A stretch of 64,000 bases of DNA from Methylomonas sp. GTDB lineage: Bacteria; Pseudomonadota; Gammaproteobacteria; Methylococcales; Methylomonadaceae. Made by a program: the position numbers and the translations under genes. The stretch spans positions 5,274 to 69,273 of the forward strand of contig NZ_JALOBS010000025.1 of the NCBI RefSeq assembly GCF_023228165.1. The letters are read 5' to 3'. Under the pieces are notes generated by a model, which was not told where the DNA came from, ran no database searches, and worked only from the letters and a program-made list of their open reading frames with translations. Shown here piece after piece: positions 54,240 through 63,865 of the stretch. Position 1 is the stretch's first letter. Every line of letters begins with the position of its first letter.

Positions 54240-55154
54240 ATGAACACCACCCTGATTCAAATGACCGTGCTGATGTTGTGCGGAGCCGGTTGGCGATTGT
54301 TTCCATTACGGGGCTTATCGGCGGATCAAACCCGCTTGGCGCTGACCAGCGTGGTTTATTACTTCCTTTTGCCGGCCATGGTGCTGGAGGTGTTATGGAA
54401 AGCCGATATCGGCTGGCAATCGCTCAAATATAGTGCCCTGGGCTGTTCCACCATCGCCTTGGGGATTGTATGCGGCTGGTTGGTTACCAAGCTGTTCAAA
54501 TTTAAAAATCCGCAGGCCGGCGCGGTGATTCTGGCGGCGGCTTATCCTAATGTCACCTACCTGGGCTTGCCGGTGTTGGAACAAACCTTTGGGCCTTGGG
54601 CGCGTTCGGTGGTGATTCAGCTGGATTTGTTTGCCGCCGCACCGATGGTGTTCACTACCGGCATAGCCCTGGCCGGTTATTACGGAGCCAATCCGAATGA
54701 TAAACCTAAATCGGCACTAGGTTTTTTCAATGCTCCGCCATTTTGGGCGGCGGCCTTGGCGGTGATTTTAAATTTGAATCATATCGACGCACCGTTTTGG
54801 CTGGCGGGTTTACTGCAAAAGCTTTCGGCGGCAGTGGCGCCGCTGATGATTTTTTCCTTAGGTCTGGCTTTAAGTTGGCAGGCCATTCGCTTCAAGAATT
54901 TGCCTTATATTTTGCCGATCATCGCGCTGAAGTTGCTGCTATTACCTTGGGCGGCCATGCATATCGCCGATGTGGTGCAATTACGCGAGCAGTTTAAAGC
55001 TGCCGCAGTGCTGGATCTGGCCATGCCCAGCATGGTATTGGGCGTGGTGTTATGCGACCGCTACGGCTTGGATAGTTCCTTGTATGCAACGGCCGTGACG
55101 ATGACTACAGCCCTGAGTCTATTGAGTTTGCCTTTTTGGTTTAGCGTGTTATGA
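54240..55154 (+). CDS. AEC family transporter (auxin efflux carrier-like)
   Basis: 304 aa from the ATG at 54240 (MNTTLIQMTVLM). Ten hydrophobic segments in two five-helix halves, with AEC-type conserved AAYPNVTYLGLPVLEQTFG in the first half and LDLAMPSMVLGVVLCDRYGLD in the second. Bacterial members export or import small organic anions. The stop overlaps the next start (ATGA), so it is coupled to the CinA-like gene. Confidence 0.9.
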   Translation: MNTTLIQMTVLMLCGAGWRLFPLRGLSADQTRLALTSVVYYFLLPAMVLEVLWKADIGWQSLKYSALGCSTIALGIVCGWLVTKLFKFKNPQAGAVILAAAYPNVTYLGLPVLEQTFGPWARSVVIQLDLFAAAPMVFTTGIALAGYYGANPNDKPKSALGFFNAPPFWAAALAVILNLNHIDAPFWLAGLLQKLSAAVAPLMIFSLGLALSWQAIRFKNLPYILPIIALKLLLLPWAAMHIADVVQLREQFKAAAVLDLAMPSMVLGVVLCDRYGLDSSLYATAVTMTTALSLLSLPFWFSVL

Positions 55155-56380
55155 AAGCGATTGCGGAAATTTTTTCTCAGGGCGAAGAGGTGGTTAGCGG
55201 TCAAATCGTGGACAGCAATGCTGCCTGGCTCTCGCGGCATTTAAACGAACTGGGTTTTACGGTTAAGCGCCATACGGCGGTAGGCGACAGGCTGGAGGAC
55301 TTGGTGAGTTTGATCAAGGAGATTGCCGCCCGCGCCGACTGCTGTATTTGCACGGGCGGCTTGGGGCCGACCTGCGACGACTTGACGGCGGAAGCAGTCA
55401 GTATCGCCACCGGTCAGGCTTTGCAATTGGATGACGTCGCTCTACGGCGGATTGAAGCCTATTTCGCTCAGCGGCAGCGGCCGATGCCGGACATAAATCG
55501 CAAACAGGCCTATTTCCCGGAACAAGCGCTATGCATCGATAATCCGGCCGGTACCGCCCCCGGATTTTCAATGCGGATTCAGCGTTGCTGGTTCGTGTTT
55601 TTGCCGGGTGTACCGTCGGAAATGCAGACCATGTTCGTTACGGTGCGTGAACAATTATTGGCTCGATTTAGCTTGCAGCCCGATCGTCTGGCGACTTTGC
55701 GCAGCATCGGCATCGGCGAGTCGGCGATTCAGCAATGTCTGGCAAGCCTGGCATTGCCGGAAGGCGTACAACTGGGCTTTCGAGCCGCGAAGAACGAAGT
55801 TCAGACCAAGCTGTTGTTTCCGGCCGGTTTTTCGCAAAGCGCGCTAAGGGACTGCGTGCAACAGGCGGCAGGCTTAATCGGCGATTACGTGTTTGCCATC
55901 GATGGTTTGGAAGATGGGCAAGGCGGCGACTTGCTGACGGTGATCGATCGCGGCATGACGATAAAAAATCACCGGTTGGCGGTATTGGAAACCGCCAGCG
56001 GCGGCGCGTTGGCGGCCAAATGCCAGGGACGGGGTTGGCTGGAAACGGCCCTGATCGCCAAAAATGTTACCGACGCAAGTCGGCAATTAGCTATCGAACC
56101 GGATAGCGATGAAGACTTGGCCAAAACGGCTGAATGTTTGGCAAGTCGTTTAATGCGGTTGCAAGGCGTCGATTTTGCCTTGATTCAGCTTTTTCAGGGT
56201 TCGCGGGACGATTATCAGCAAAAGGATATGCCTATAACCCTTTATAATTGCCTACAAACCGGCGCCGGTGTATTTCATCGTCAACAGACCTTAAGCGGCG
56301 CCGCCCAAACCAAACAAAATCAGGCCGCTTTATTAAGCCTGGACCTACTCAGACGCACTTTACAAAACAAATGCCTTTAA
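55151..56380 (+). CDS. CinA-family protein (nicotinamide-nucleotide pyrophosphatase type) with degenerate deamidase domain
   Basis: 409 aa. Residues 1-170 are the MoCF-like COG1058 domain: SQGEEVVSGQIVDSNAAWLS, CICTGGLGPTCDDLTAEA, FLPGVPSEMQTMF. A middle domain follows, then a C-terminal region aligned with CinA/PncC amidohydrolases where the usual AESCTGG reads LETASGG and the following conserved GxxxYSNxxK block is not recognisable. The N-terminal phosphatase/pyrophosphatase part appears intact, while the NMN deamidase part is probably inactive. It overlaps the neighbouring genes at both ends. Confidence 0.87.
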   Translation: MKAIAEIFSQGEEVVSGQIVDSNAAWLSRHLNELGFTVKRHTAVGDRLEDLVSLIKEIAARADCCICTGGLGPTCDDLTAEAVSIATGQALQLDDVALRRIEAYFAQRQRPMPDINRKQAYFPEQALCIDNPAGTAPGFSMRIQRCWFVFLPGVPSEMQTMFVTVREQLLARFSLQPDRLATLRSIGIGESAIQQCLASLALPEGVQLGFRAAKNEVQTKLLFPAGFSQSALRDCVQQAAGLIGDYVFAIDGLEDGQGGDLLTVIDRGMTIKNHRLAVLETASGGALAAKCQGRGWLETALIAKNVTDASRQLAIEPDSDEDLAKTAECLASRLMRLQGVDFALIQLFQGSRDDYQQKDMPITLYNCLQTGAGVFHRQQTLSGAAQTKQNQAALLSLDLLRRTLQNKCL

Positions 56381-58263
56381 TCCGCTTAACCAACGTTGCC
56401 ATTGCTTTCGGTACTCACGCGCTGCTCGACAACGCCGCTTTTCAACTCGACGCCGGCGAACGGGTCGGTCTGCTGGGCCGCAACGGCGAGGGCAAGTCCA
56501 CGCTCATGAAGATCATCGCCGGCGATATCCATGCCGATCACGGCGAAATCTGGCGGCAGCCCGAACTACGGCTGGCCTGGTTGGAGCAACAGCCCAATCT
56601 GAATCTGGATGACACCCTATACGAAGCCGTGGCCGGCGGCTTGGGCGAATTGGGTCGCTTAATCGCCCGTTATCACGAATTGCTGACCCACATGGACGGC
56701 AGCGACCAGTCATTGCAAGCCTTGGGCGATGTTCAGCACAAACTGGAAGCCGGCAATGGCTGGGAATTTCAAACCCGGGTGGAAGCAATTTTGAGCAAGC
56801 TGCAATTGCCGGCCGACGTCAAGGTCGGCAGTTTGTCAGGCGGCTGGAAGCGTCGGGTGGCGCTGGCGCGAGCCTTGGTGATCGATCCTGAAGTATTGCT
56901 GTTGGACGAACCGACCAATCATCTGGATTTCGAAAGCATCGCCTGGCTGGAGGAACAGTTGTTGAGCTTCCAGGGCGCGGTGCTGTTCGTCACCCACGAC
57001 CGGGCCTTTCTGCAAAAACTGGCCACTCGTATCATCGATCTGGATAGAGGTCAGCTGACTTCCTGGGCCGGCAATTATCAGGATTACTTGGTACGCAAGG
57101 CTGCCGCGCTGGATGACGAAGCCAATCAAAACGCTGAATTCGACAAGAAACTGGCCAAGGAAGAAGTCTGGATCAGGCAAGGCATCAAGGCCAGACGCAC
57201 CCGCAACGAAGGCCGGGTCAGGGCCTTGAAAAAATTGCGCTCAGAACGTGCCGAGCGCCGTAATACCCAGGGCACCACTAAATTAAGCCTGAACAAGGGC
57301 GAGACCTCCGGCAGAAAGGTGGTGGAAGCCATCGATGTCATCTTCGACTACGGCGACAAAACTATCATCCGGGATTTTTCGATTCGCATCGAACGCGGCG
57401 ACAAAATCGGTTTGCTCGGCAACAACGGCGCCGGCAAATCCACGCTGTTGAAATTACTGTTGGGACAGTTGGAACCCACGTCCGGCAGCATCGAATTAGG
57501 TACTAACTTACAGATTGCTTATTTCGATCAGTTACGGGAACAACTCGACCCCGATATTTCAGTGGCCGATAGTGTGCTGGACGGCGGCGAGTTTATCGAT
57601 TTGCCCGGCGGCAAACGCCATGTGATGAGTTATCTGGCCGATTTTTTATTCGCGCCCGCCCGGGCCCGTTCGCCGGTCAGAAGTTTGTCCGGCGGTGAGA
57701 AAAACCGCCTGTTGCTGGCGCGTTTATTTACCAAGCCAGCCAATTTAATCGTGATGGACGAACCGACCAACGACCTGGATTTGGAAACCCTGGAAATCCT
57801 GGAGGAAAAGCTGGTCGAGTATCAAGGTACCTTATTGTTGGTCAGCCATGACCGGGAGTTTCTGGATAACGTCGTCACCAGTGTCTTGGTGTTCGAGGGC
57901 GAGGGTAGAGTCGGCGAATATATCGGCGGTTATGCCGATTGGTTTGCCTTATCCGAGCGCAATAAAAAGTCCGAGGCCGACGCCGTCAAAGCCGCCGAAC
58001 AGGCCGTTAAAAAAGACAAACCGAAAACGGCTACAGTCAAGAAACTCGGTTTCAAGGATCAGCGTGAATTGGAGCAATTGCCGGAACGCATTGAGCAACT
58101 GGAAAGCCTGCAGGCTGAGTTGACCGCGAAAATAGCGAGCGGGGAGTTATACAAACAAAGTCCCGAGGTCGTGGCGGCTACATTGGAACAACTGAAAACG
58201 ACGGAAGCGGAACTGACGCAAGCGTATGCGCGGTGGGATGAATTGGATGCTATGCAGGGCTGA
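56371..58263 (+). CDS. uup: ABC-F ATPase Uup
   Basis: 630 aa from MPLIRLTNVAIAFG at 56371, a start inside the last codons of the CinA-like gene; the frame is open further upstream but that part is non-coding. Two ABC cassettes without TMs: Walker A GRNGEGKST and GNNGAGKST, signatures LSGGWKRRVALA and LSGGEKNRLLLA, Walker B LLLDEPTNHLD and IVMDEPTNDLD. Between them is the ABC-F linker (RRTRNEGRVRALKKLRSERAERR), and at the C terminus a coiled-coil domain (about 560-630) that binds DNA or ribosome in Uup. It acts in translation or replication-linked genome stability. Confidence 0.95.
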   Translation: MPLIRLTNVAIAFGTHALLDNAAFQLDAGERVGLLGRNGEGKSTLMKIIAGDIHADHGEIWRQPELRLAWLEQQPNLNLDDTLYEAVAGGLGELGRLIARYHELLTHMDGSDQSLQALGDVQHKLEAGNGWEFQTRVEAILSKLQLPADVKVGSLSGGWKRRVALARALVIDPEVLLLDEPTNHLDFESIAWLEEQLLSFQGAVLFVTHDRAFLQKLATRIIDLDRGQLTSWAGNYQDYLVRKAAALDDEANQNAEFDKKLAKEEVWIRQGIKARRTRNEGRVRALKKLRSERAERRNTQGTTKLSLNKGETSGRKVVEAIDVIFDYGDKTIIRDFSIRIERGDKIGLLGNNGAGKSTLLKLLLGQLEPTSGSIELGTNLQIAYFDQLREQLDPDISVADSVLDGGEFIDLPGGKRHVMSYLADFLFAPARARSPVRSLSGGEKNRLLLARLFTKPANLIVMDEPTNDLDLETLEILEEKLVEYQGTLLLVSHDREFLDNVVTSVLVFEGEGRVGEYIGGYADWFALSERNKKSEADAVKAAEQAVKKDKPKTATVKKLGFKDQRELEQLPERIEQLESLQAELTAKIASGELYKQSPEVVAATLEQLKTTEAELTQAYARWDELDAMQG

Positions 58264-58311
58264 GCGGGCATGGCCGGGTAGAGTCGGGTGTAATTGGGCA
58301 AAGGTGGAGCG

Positions 58312-59634
58312 TTAGCTTTTGCTGTGCGCAAAACCTTTTTGCAGGACACCTTGTTGGTAATACTTGGCGATGTCGATATGGTAATCCTGGGCTTTGATGA
58401 TGCCTCTAATAGTCAATAGATTGCCTTGCTCGTCCAGTTCCATGTCAGCCAGATTAATGATTTTTTCCGGCACGGGCTGCAAGCCCTGATCCAGCAGGAT
58501 GATGATTTTTGGACGCAGCCTCACCAGTTCGTTGACTTCAACCACGATGGCGATGGAGCCGTTCGTCATCGCTACGACGCAACCCGGCGGATATACGCCC
58601 AGTGCTTCGATGAATTTGACCACCAAGTTTCCATCAAGTTGAGTGCCGCACAGGTCCGACATAATGGCGGTAGCCTCAAGGTGGGTTCTGCCTTTTTGGT
58701 ACACCCTGTCGCTGGTAATGGCGTCATACATATCGGCTATCGTCACAACGCGGGTGAACAGCGGGAGTTGTTTATGGTTGAGTTTGTTGGGATAGCCTTT
58801 TCCGTCCAGCGTTTCATGATGCGAATGTGCAGAGTCTATCGCGCCACGATACATGTCCTGGCTGGATTTAAGCAGTTCATAGCCTAACGAGGCATGCGAA
58901 CGCATGATGACCATCTCATCCGGTTCCAATTTGCCGGGCTTGTTGAGGATGTGTAGCGGCACCAGCATTTTGCCCATGTCGTGCATCATGCCGCATAGGC
59001 CGACATTATTCAGATTTTCTATCGAAAAATTGATATGTCTGCCCAGCACAATGGATAACACGCAAACGTTCAAGCTATGTTGGGCTGTATATTCGTCTTT
59101 GTTTTTAAGTTGATTGAGCCATAAAAACGCGTCCGGCGAATGCAAAATGCTATTCACGCACTCGGCTACAGCGGCCTTGGCGGTCTTGGTGTCTACGCCT
59201 TCTCCTCGGGCAATATGTTCCATTATGTCGGATACCAGTTCGTCGACGCGTTTGTGAACAATTTCCGCGTTGTCGATTTCCTTGTCGAAGCGGCTGAGTT
59301 TCGGGGGCGGAGGGCCGAAGTCGATATTGGTGTCGATTATCGGTGGTTCGGTTTTATCTAATTTGTGCGGGCGGCGTTTGCGATCTCTAGTGGTGTCTAT
59401 GTAAACGAAATTGCAGCAGTCTTTTAGCTGCATAATCTCGTTTTCATTTTTAATTTCAAAGCCTTGGAATAGAAATGGGCTGTCCAGCCAGGGGCGATCC
59501 AGCTCAATAACATACATGCCTATCGCCAATTGATTTACCGGTGTATAGACGCGTTCCGGTACGCTGTATTTGACGATATCGTTGATGCGTTTTACTTTCT
59601 TTTTCCGGAAAGGCCAGAGATATTTTAATAACAT
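58312..59634 (-). CDS. HD-GYP c-di-GMP phosphodiesterase with DUF3391 N terminus
   Basis: 440 aa. A DUF3391-like N-terminal region (about 30-150; VNQLAIGMYVIELDRPWLDSPF) is followed by an HD-GYP domain (about 165-340): AQHSLNVCVLSI, MMHDMGKMLVP, the HHETLDGKGYP motif and RVVTIADMYDAITSDR. All metal-site histidines and the GYP motif are kept, so hydrolysis of c-di-GMP to pGpG or GMP is expected. It is convergent with uup and provides the opposing activity to three GGDEF proteins in the window. Confidence 0.93.
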   Translation of the reverse strand: MLLKYLWPFRKKKVKRINDIVKYSVPERVYTPVNQLAIGMYVIELDRPWLDSPFLFQGFEIKNENEIMQLKDCCNFVYIDTTRDRKRRPHKLDKTEPPIIDTNIDFGPPPPKLSRFDKEIDNAEIVHKRVDELVSDIMEHIARGEGVDTKTAKAAVAECVNSILHSPDAFLWLNQLKNKDEYTAQHSLNVCVLSIVLGRHINFSIENLNNVGLCGMMHDMGKMLVPLHILNKPGKLEPDEMVIMRSHASLGYELLKSSQDMYRGAIDSAHSHHETLDGKGYPNKLNHKQLPLFTRVVTIADMYDAITSDRVYQKGRTHLEATAIMSDLCGTQLDGNLVVKFIEALGVYPPGCVVAMTNGSIAIVVEVNELVRLRPKIIILLDQGLQPVPEKIINLADMELDEQGNLLTIRGIIKAQDYHIDIAKYYQQGVLQKGFAHSKS

Positions 59635-60075
59635 ATTAAAATGTAAGAAATTCCTGATTGAAAGTCTACCATTTATTGATTTTTTGGCTAAAAAGTGTTG
59701 AAAATTCTTACGTGCGACAAGGTGTATCCGAGTTGGATAAGGCTAACATATATGATCTAGGTAAGCTATTTGGCATGATCGATTTTGTGTATCAATCCGG
59801 CATATGCATCACGCTTTTTAAGGGTAAATATCACTAGCCGTGTAATGGCGGGCTTATTTTTAATGGATTACGTTTAGGGTCTGGCTGGCAAAAGTATCTC
59901 GCTCTGCTCAGCCCTGAACCGTTTGAATTGAATAAAATAATATCACCGATCATCGGCAAGGTAGAAATTAATGGTCAAGGCCGTTCGGCAGTGCCGGCGA
60001 ATGCTTTCTTAAATGAGGTTTGCGGAAAGATTACGCCTTATAATGTCCCGGTTTATTTATCAATGAGGAGTGTAT
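59635..60075. other. 441-bp intergenic region upstream of pgk
   Basis: AT-rich spacer. A short unassigned frame runs from about 59881 towards pgk (containing KYLALLSPEPFELNK) but lacks a start with ribosome site. No named feature; the promoters for pgk and the divergent HD-GYP gene should lie here. Confidence 0.45.
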
Positions 60076-61248
60076 ATGTCTATTAAAAAAATGGTGGATC
60101 TTGACTTGGCTGGTAAGCGCGTATTGATCCGGCAAGATTTAAATGTACCTGTGAAAGACGGCAAGGTTACCAGTGACTTACGCATTCAGGCTAGCGTCCC
60201 CACTGTTGAGGCAGCGCTGGCGGGCGGTGCGGCTGTCATTTTGATGTCGCATTTGGGACGTCCAACAGAAGGCGAGTACGATGAAGCCTCCAGTTTGCAA
60301 CCGGTGGCCGAGCGTTTCTCCAAGTTGCTGGGTCAGCCTGTGCGATTGGTAAAGGATTGGCTGGATGGCGTGGATGTAAAGCGTGGCGAGGTAGTGTTGT
60401 GCGAAAACGTCCGCTTCAACAAAGGTGAAAAGAAAAACAGCCCCGAGCTCGGTAAAAAGATGGCGGCGCTCTGCGATATTTTCGTGATGGATGCGTTTGG
60501 TACAGCTCATCGTGCGGAAGCTTCAACGCATGCCGTCGCCGAACATGCGGCCGTGGCGTGCGCCGGTCCGTTATTGGCCGCCGAATTGGATGCATTGGGC
60601 AAGGCATTGAAAACTCCGCAAAAACCGTTGGTCGCTATTGTGGGCGGTTCAAAAGTGTCGACCAAACTGACCGTTTTAGAATCCTTGTCCACCAAAGTGG
60701 ATCAATTGATTGTGGGTGGCGGTATTGCCAACACCTTTATTGCCGCGGCCGGTTATGGGGTGGGGAAATCCTTATACGAAGCGGATTTGATTGATGAGGC
60801 AAAACGCTTGATGGCTGCCGCCAAACTGCGCGGAGCAGAGATTCCGGTACCCGTTGATGTCGTTTGCGCTAAAGAATTCTCCGAAACCGCGGAAGCGACA
60901 ATCAAAAATGTGGCGGATGTGGCTGAAGACGATCTGATTTTGGATATTGGCCCTGAAACCGCTAAACAATATGCGGAAATCCTCGCCAAAGCCGGTACTA
61001 TTGTGTGGAATGGTCCTGTCGGTGTATTTGAAATAGACCAGTTTGGTGAAGGTACCAAAGCTGTAGCCATGGCGATTGCCGAAAGCCCAGCGTTTTCGAT
61101 TGCTGGCGGTGGTGATACCTTGGCTGCCATCGACAAATACGGCATTGCCGACAAAGTCTCCTACACCTCAACGGGTGGTGGCGCTTTCCTGGAGTTTTTG
61201 GAAGGCAAAGAATTGCCGGCAGTATCGGTATTGATGGCTCGGGCCTAG
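60076..61248 (+). CDS. pgk: phosphoglycerate kinase
   Basis: 390 aa from the ATG at 60076, preceded by GAGGAG; a GTG six bases earlier is a less likely start. Signatures: [17 protein letters not shown] at the N terminus with substrate arginine, MSHLGRP (about 57-63), [12 protein letters not shown] nucleotide region, WNGPVGVFE, and the closing GGGDTLAAI and [13 protein letters not shown]. It converts 1,3-bisphosphoglycerate and ADP to 3-phosphoglycerate and ATP in central carbon metabolism. Usual neighbours such as gap, pyk or fba are absent here; tRNA-fMet follows. Confidence 0.97.
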   Translation: MSIKKMVDLDLAGKRVLIRQDLNVPVKDGKVTSDLRIQASVPTVEAALAGGAAVILMSHLGRPTEGEYDEASSLQPVAERFSKLLGQPVRLVKDWLDGVDVKRGEVVLCENVRFNKGEKKNSPELGKKMAALCDIFVMDAFGTAHRAEASTHAVAEHAAVACAGPLLAAELDALGKALKTPQKPLVAIVGGSKVSTKLTVLESLSTKVDQLIVGGGIANTFIAAAGYGVGKSLYEADLIDEAKRLMAAAKLRGAEIPVPVDVVCAKEFSETAEATIKNVADVAEDDLILDIGPETAKQYAEILAKAGTIVWNGPVGVFEIDQFGEGTKAVAMAIAESPAFSIAGGGDTLAAIDKYGIADKVSYTSTGGGAFLEFLEGKELPAVSVLMARA

Positions 61249-61297
61249 AGCCTCGCCGGCTTTATAGCGTGTCTGGCAAAATGATTAAACTAATGAT

Positions 61298-61325
61298 TTG
61301 ACATAATAAATTTAAAATGTATAAT
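61298..61325 (+). promoter_or_regulatory. consensus sigma-70 promoter of the tRNA gene
   Basis: Perfect TTGACA (61298-61303) and TATAAT (61320-61325) with a 16-base AT-rich spacer, ending 12 bp before the tRNA. It is the strongest promoter I can see in the window and indicates independent high expression of the tRNA. Confidence 0.9.
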
Positions 61326-61337
61326 AGCTAAATCAAT

Positions 61338-61414
<77 letters not shown>

Positions 61415-61422
61415 GACAAATT

Positions 61423-61457
61423 AAGGACTTATGAGAAATCGTAAGTCCTTTTTTTTT
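61423..61457 (+). terminator. factor-independent terminator of the tRNA gene
   Basis: AAGGACTTA, ten-base loop, TAAGTCCTT followed by an unbroken T-run to 61457. The 9-bp stem starts eight bases after the tRNA CCA end. Confidence 0.93.
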
Positions 61458-62037
61458 GCCTGTAGGTTTCATGTAATCGCTTTGTAGGCACATTACGGGA
61501 ACGAATATCAACGTCTACTAGCGTGATACACTTTTTACGCAAAGAAATCCGCAAATCCTCTGGCGTAAGTGGCTTTCGGTTATTCTCACCGCCGCTTTAA
61601 ATCCTTCTTTACCAAATATCAAGCGCAGCAACAAGCGGCAATAGACCAACCCAGTCGACCAAATTCTCAACGACAGGCGGTTTTAATAAACCATTCACTG
61701 TGTCATTGGTTGAAATATCAACCAAAACATATTGCAGATAAGATCAGAACGCAGATATATCGCCATCTTAAAATAGGCCCGGAAATTGCTTTTATCCTGC
61801 TGCGAGTGTTGCTGCTTAGGTCGCTCGCATGTGTGACACTTTGAAGCACGGACGCGCTTACTAAAAACCGGCTGGGTTTGATCTCCAGTCACTCAACTAG
61901 TCGGTTTTTTTTCAGTTACCGGTCGAACTGCCGACTGCTAAGATCAGTCGGCTCCTTTTGTAAATTACATCCGTTTCGAGACGCATATTGTTTTTATGTG
62001 CACTAATGAACAGACCCGCTGTTCGTTTTAGAATACC

Positions 62038-62117
62038 TTTATTGGGGCCGGTTGCGTAGTGCAACTCCCCCCCGCAGCTCTACTGCACATAAAATGCGTA
62101 ACCGGCACCTCAATAAA
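62038..62117. repeat. long imperfect inverted repeat (cruciform-forming)
   Basis: The left arm (62038-62058, TTTATTGGGGCCGGTTGCG and two more bases) and the right arm (62095-62117, TGCGTAACCGG then CACCTCAATAAA) are nearly complementary over about 20 bp, with an inner GTGCA / TGCAC pair and a loop holding a run of seven C. It lies in a gene-poor stretch (61458-62325) after the tRNA that otherwise shows only unsupported frames. It may be a relic of a small mobile element or a structured RNA. Confidence 0.5.
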
Positions 62118-62325
62118 TAACCCAAAAGCAGGTGTCAGCGGTCTCAAATTGGCTGAGACATTCTAATGCAATACTGTCAAGTTAGGGTTAAGCGCCTAAC
62201 TACCGGTGCAAACTGGAATCGCACACTTGCTCTTGAACAGCTCTGCACGATAGATGCTTACCGGCGCGACGCCGCCTATCCGTGGGTTGGCCGGATTTAT
62301 CTGGTCGATTATCCGTTATTGAAAC

Positions 62326-62640
62326 GGTTTTACCCATCAAGATTTCGGTTTCATCGACCATGTCATCAACAAAAAAGCCGAGCTTGTGCGGGTTTAGCCG
62401 CCGGATGCGAATTGTCTGTTGTCGGTCATGGATCATGGTCCGCGCAACCGACGGCTTTGAAAATTCGGGAGGTCAATGTCGTCGACCTGATGAAGCTGCA
62501 AGCCCAGAGCGGACATCCACACGGTTTAAGCGCCCCGAATTTCGACGCGCTGTTTACCGCCGATTCACCAACCGCTGCAACATGCGCGCGCGTGGCTACA
62601 GGGAGGAAAGCGCAATCAGCACGCCTTTCGACACTCGGCG
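62326..62640 (+). pseudogene. xfp: decayed xylulose-5-P/fructose-6-P phosphoketolase
   Basis: Three fragments of the C-terminal half of phosphoketolase lie in three different plus frames. First, 62326-62440: GFTHQDFGFIDHVINKKAEL, VRV, TAG (62395-62397), PPDANCLLSVMDH. Second, about 62454-62570: LKIREVNVVDLMKLQ and HPHGLSAPNFDALFTADSP. Third, about 62553-62637: YRRFTNRCNMRARGY and STPFDT. In intact enzymes these blocks occur in this order but are separated by about 75 and 17 residues missing here. A loss of three bases in a Tyr-Leu pair would explain the TAG. An apparent 217-codon frame over this region mixes the fragments and is not a gene. Confidence 0.85.
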
Positions 62641-62876
62641 CCTTCCACCGTTTGCGGCAGAACGGCATGGACAAGGAAGCTGTTCAATGTGATTTCGGGC
62701 TACAAAGCGCTGGCAAAGGCAAAAAAGCCTCGGCGCGCGAAATGACGATGCTGTGGCAAATCATAAAAGCCGCCGCGCTTAAAATAGCGGAACCGAGCCC
62801 ATGTACTGAATGTTCTTAATTCGCGGACAAAAAATGCAGCACATCGCTCAGCGGCCGTTCAATTGGAGGTATCAAG

Positions 62877-63749
62877 ATGAAAATAACTGTCAAAGATTTC
62901 CAGGTGCCGGAAGGCGAAAAGGTCAAACTCGACAAGTGGCCGACGCTGGTGGAAGCTGTTTATAAATCTAAGAAGAAGTATCACAAAATTCTCGAAGCAC
63001 ATGTGCAGGAACTGAGCTCGCTGCAACGTCTACACTACGCTTCCAATCGTTATGCTGTGCTGCTGATTTTTCAGGCTATGGATGCCGCCGGAAAAGACGG
63101 CGCCATTCGGCATGTCATGTCCGGGGTCAATCCACAAGGTTGCCAGGTGTTCAGCTTTAAACACCCGAGCGCGACCGAATTGGATCACGACTTTTTGTGG
63201 CGCACCTCCCAGTGTTTGCCGGAACGCGGCCGAATCGGTATCTTTAACCGCTCCTATTATGAAGAGGTGCTGATCGCTCGCGTGCATCCGGAAATCCTGC
63301 GCAGCCAAGGTTTGCCGGATGAATTGCTGAATAAATCCATTTGGCGGCAGCGATATCATTCTATCGTAGACCTGGAGAACCATCTTTATCGCAACGGCAC
63401 GCGTATCATCAAGTTTTTCCTTCACCTTTCCGAGGAAGAACAGCGTAAGCGTTTTCTGGATCGTATCGACGAGCCCGAAAAAAACTGGAAATTCAGCGTT
63501 GCCGACATTGAGGAAAGAAGCTTCTGGAAGCAGTACATGCAAGCCTATGAGACCTGTCTGAGCGCAACCAGTACCAAAAACGCGCCCTGGTATGTGGTGC
63601 CTGCCGACGACAAGAAGAACACCCGGCTGATTATTTCCCAGATTATTCTCGATACCTTCAAGGCGCTCAATATGAACTATCCGGAAACCTCTTTAAAACG
63701 CCAGCGGGAATTGTTGGCTATCCGCAAACAACTTGAGCAGCAAGCTTGA
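62877..63749 (+). CDS. ppk2: polyphosphate kinase 2 family protein
   Basis: 290 aa, complete. The PPK2 P-loop-like motif reads [20 protein letters not shown] (about 64-83), followed by [17 protein letters not shown], the Walker B-like region [16 protein letters not shown] and the lid region with [16 protein letters not shown]. It transfers phosphate between polyphosphate and nucleoside mono- or diphosphates; the class (ADP- or AMP-preferring) cannot be fixed by eye, although the motif spacing resembles class I/III enzymes. GGAGG precedes the ATG. It stands alone after the phosphoketolase relic. Confidence 0.93.
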   Translation: MKITVKDFQVPEGEKVKLDKWPTLVEAVYKSKKKYHKILEAHVQELSSLQRLHYASNRYAVLLIFQAMDAAGKDGAIRHVMSGVNPQGCQVFSFKHPSATELDHDFLWRTSQCLPERGRIGIFNRSYYEEVLIARVHPEILRSQGLPDELLNKSIWRQRYHSIVDLENHLYRNGTRIIKFFLHLSEEEQRKRFLDRIDEPEKNWKFSVADIEERSFWKQYMQAYETCLSATSTKNAPWYVVPADDKKNTRLIISQIILDTFKALNMNYPETSLKRQRELLAIRKQLEQQA

Positions 63750-63827
63750 GAAAGTGGTTGTGGTTCTAACGACTTGGCCGACATTAACGTCCCAATTTTG
63801 CCCAAAGTCTAAAGGGCGGAATGCGCA

Positions 63828-63865
63828 CTTTAGCTTGCAAACAAGTTGCCCTGGGCAAGCTAAAG
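63828..63865. repeat. 11-bp inverted repeat near the right edge
   Basis: CTTTAGCTTGC (63828-63838) and GCAAGCTAAAG (63855-63865) with a 16-base spacer. The pairing continues imperfectly outward (GCGCA against TGCAC). No T-tract follows. It may be a REP-like element. No gene is supported in 63750-64000. Confidence 0.5.

Noticed and set aside
61569..61844. 91-codon frame after the tRNA, and a possible integrase fragment at the tRNA 3' side
   Set aside because: No recognisable integrase or other motif in any frame, no ribosome site and no duplicated tRNA end that would mark an attachment site.
62166..62819. 217-codon open frame as a protein-coding gene
   Set aside because: It runs through fragments of phosphoketolase that lie in different frames and keeps only one of them in register; no ribosome site.
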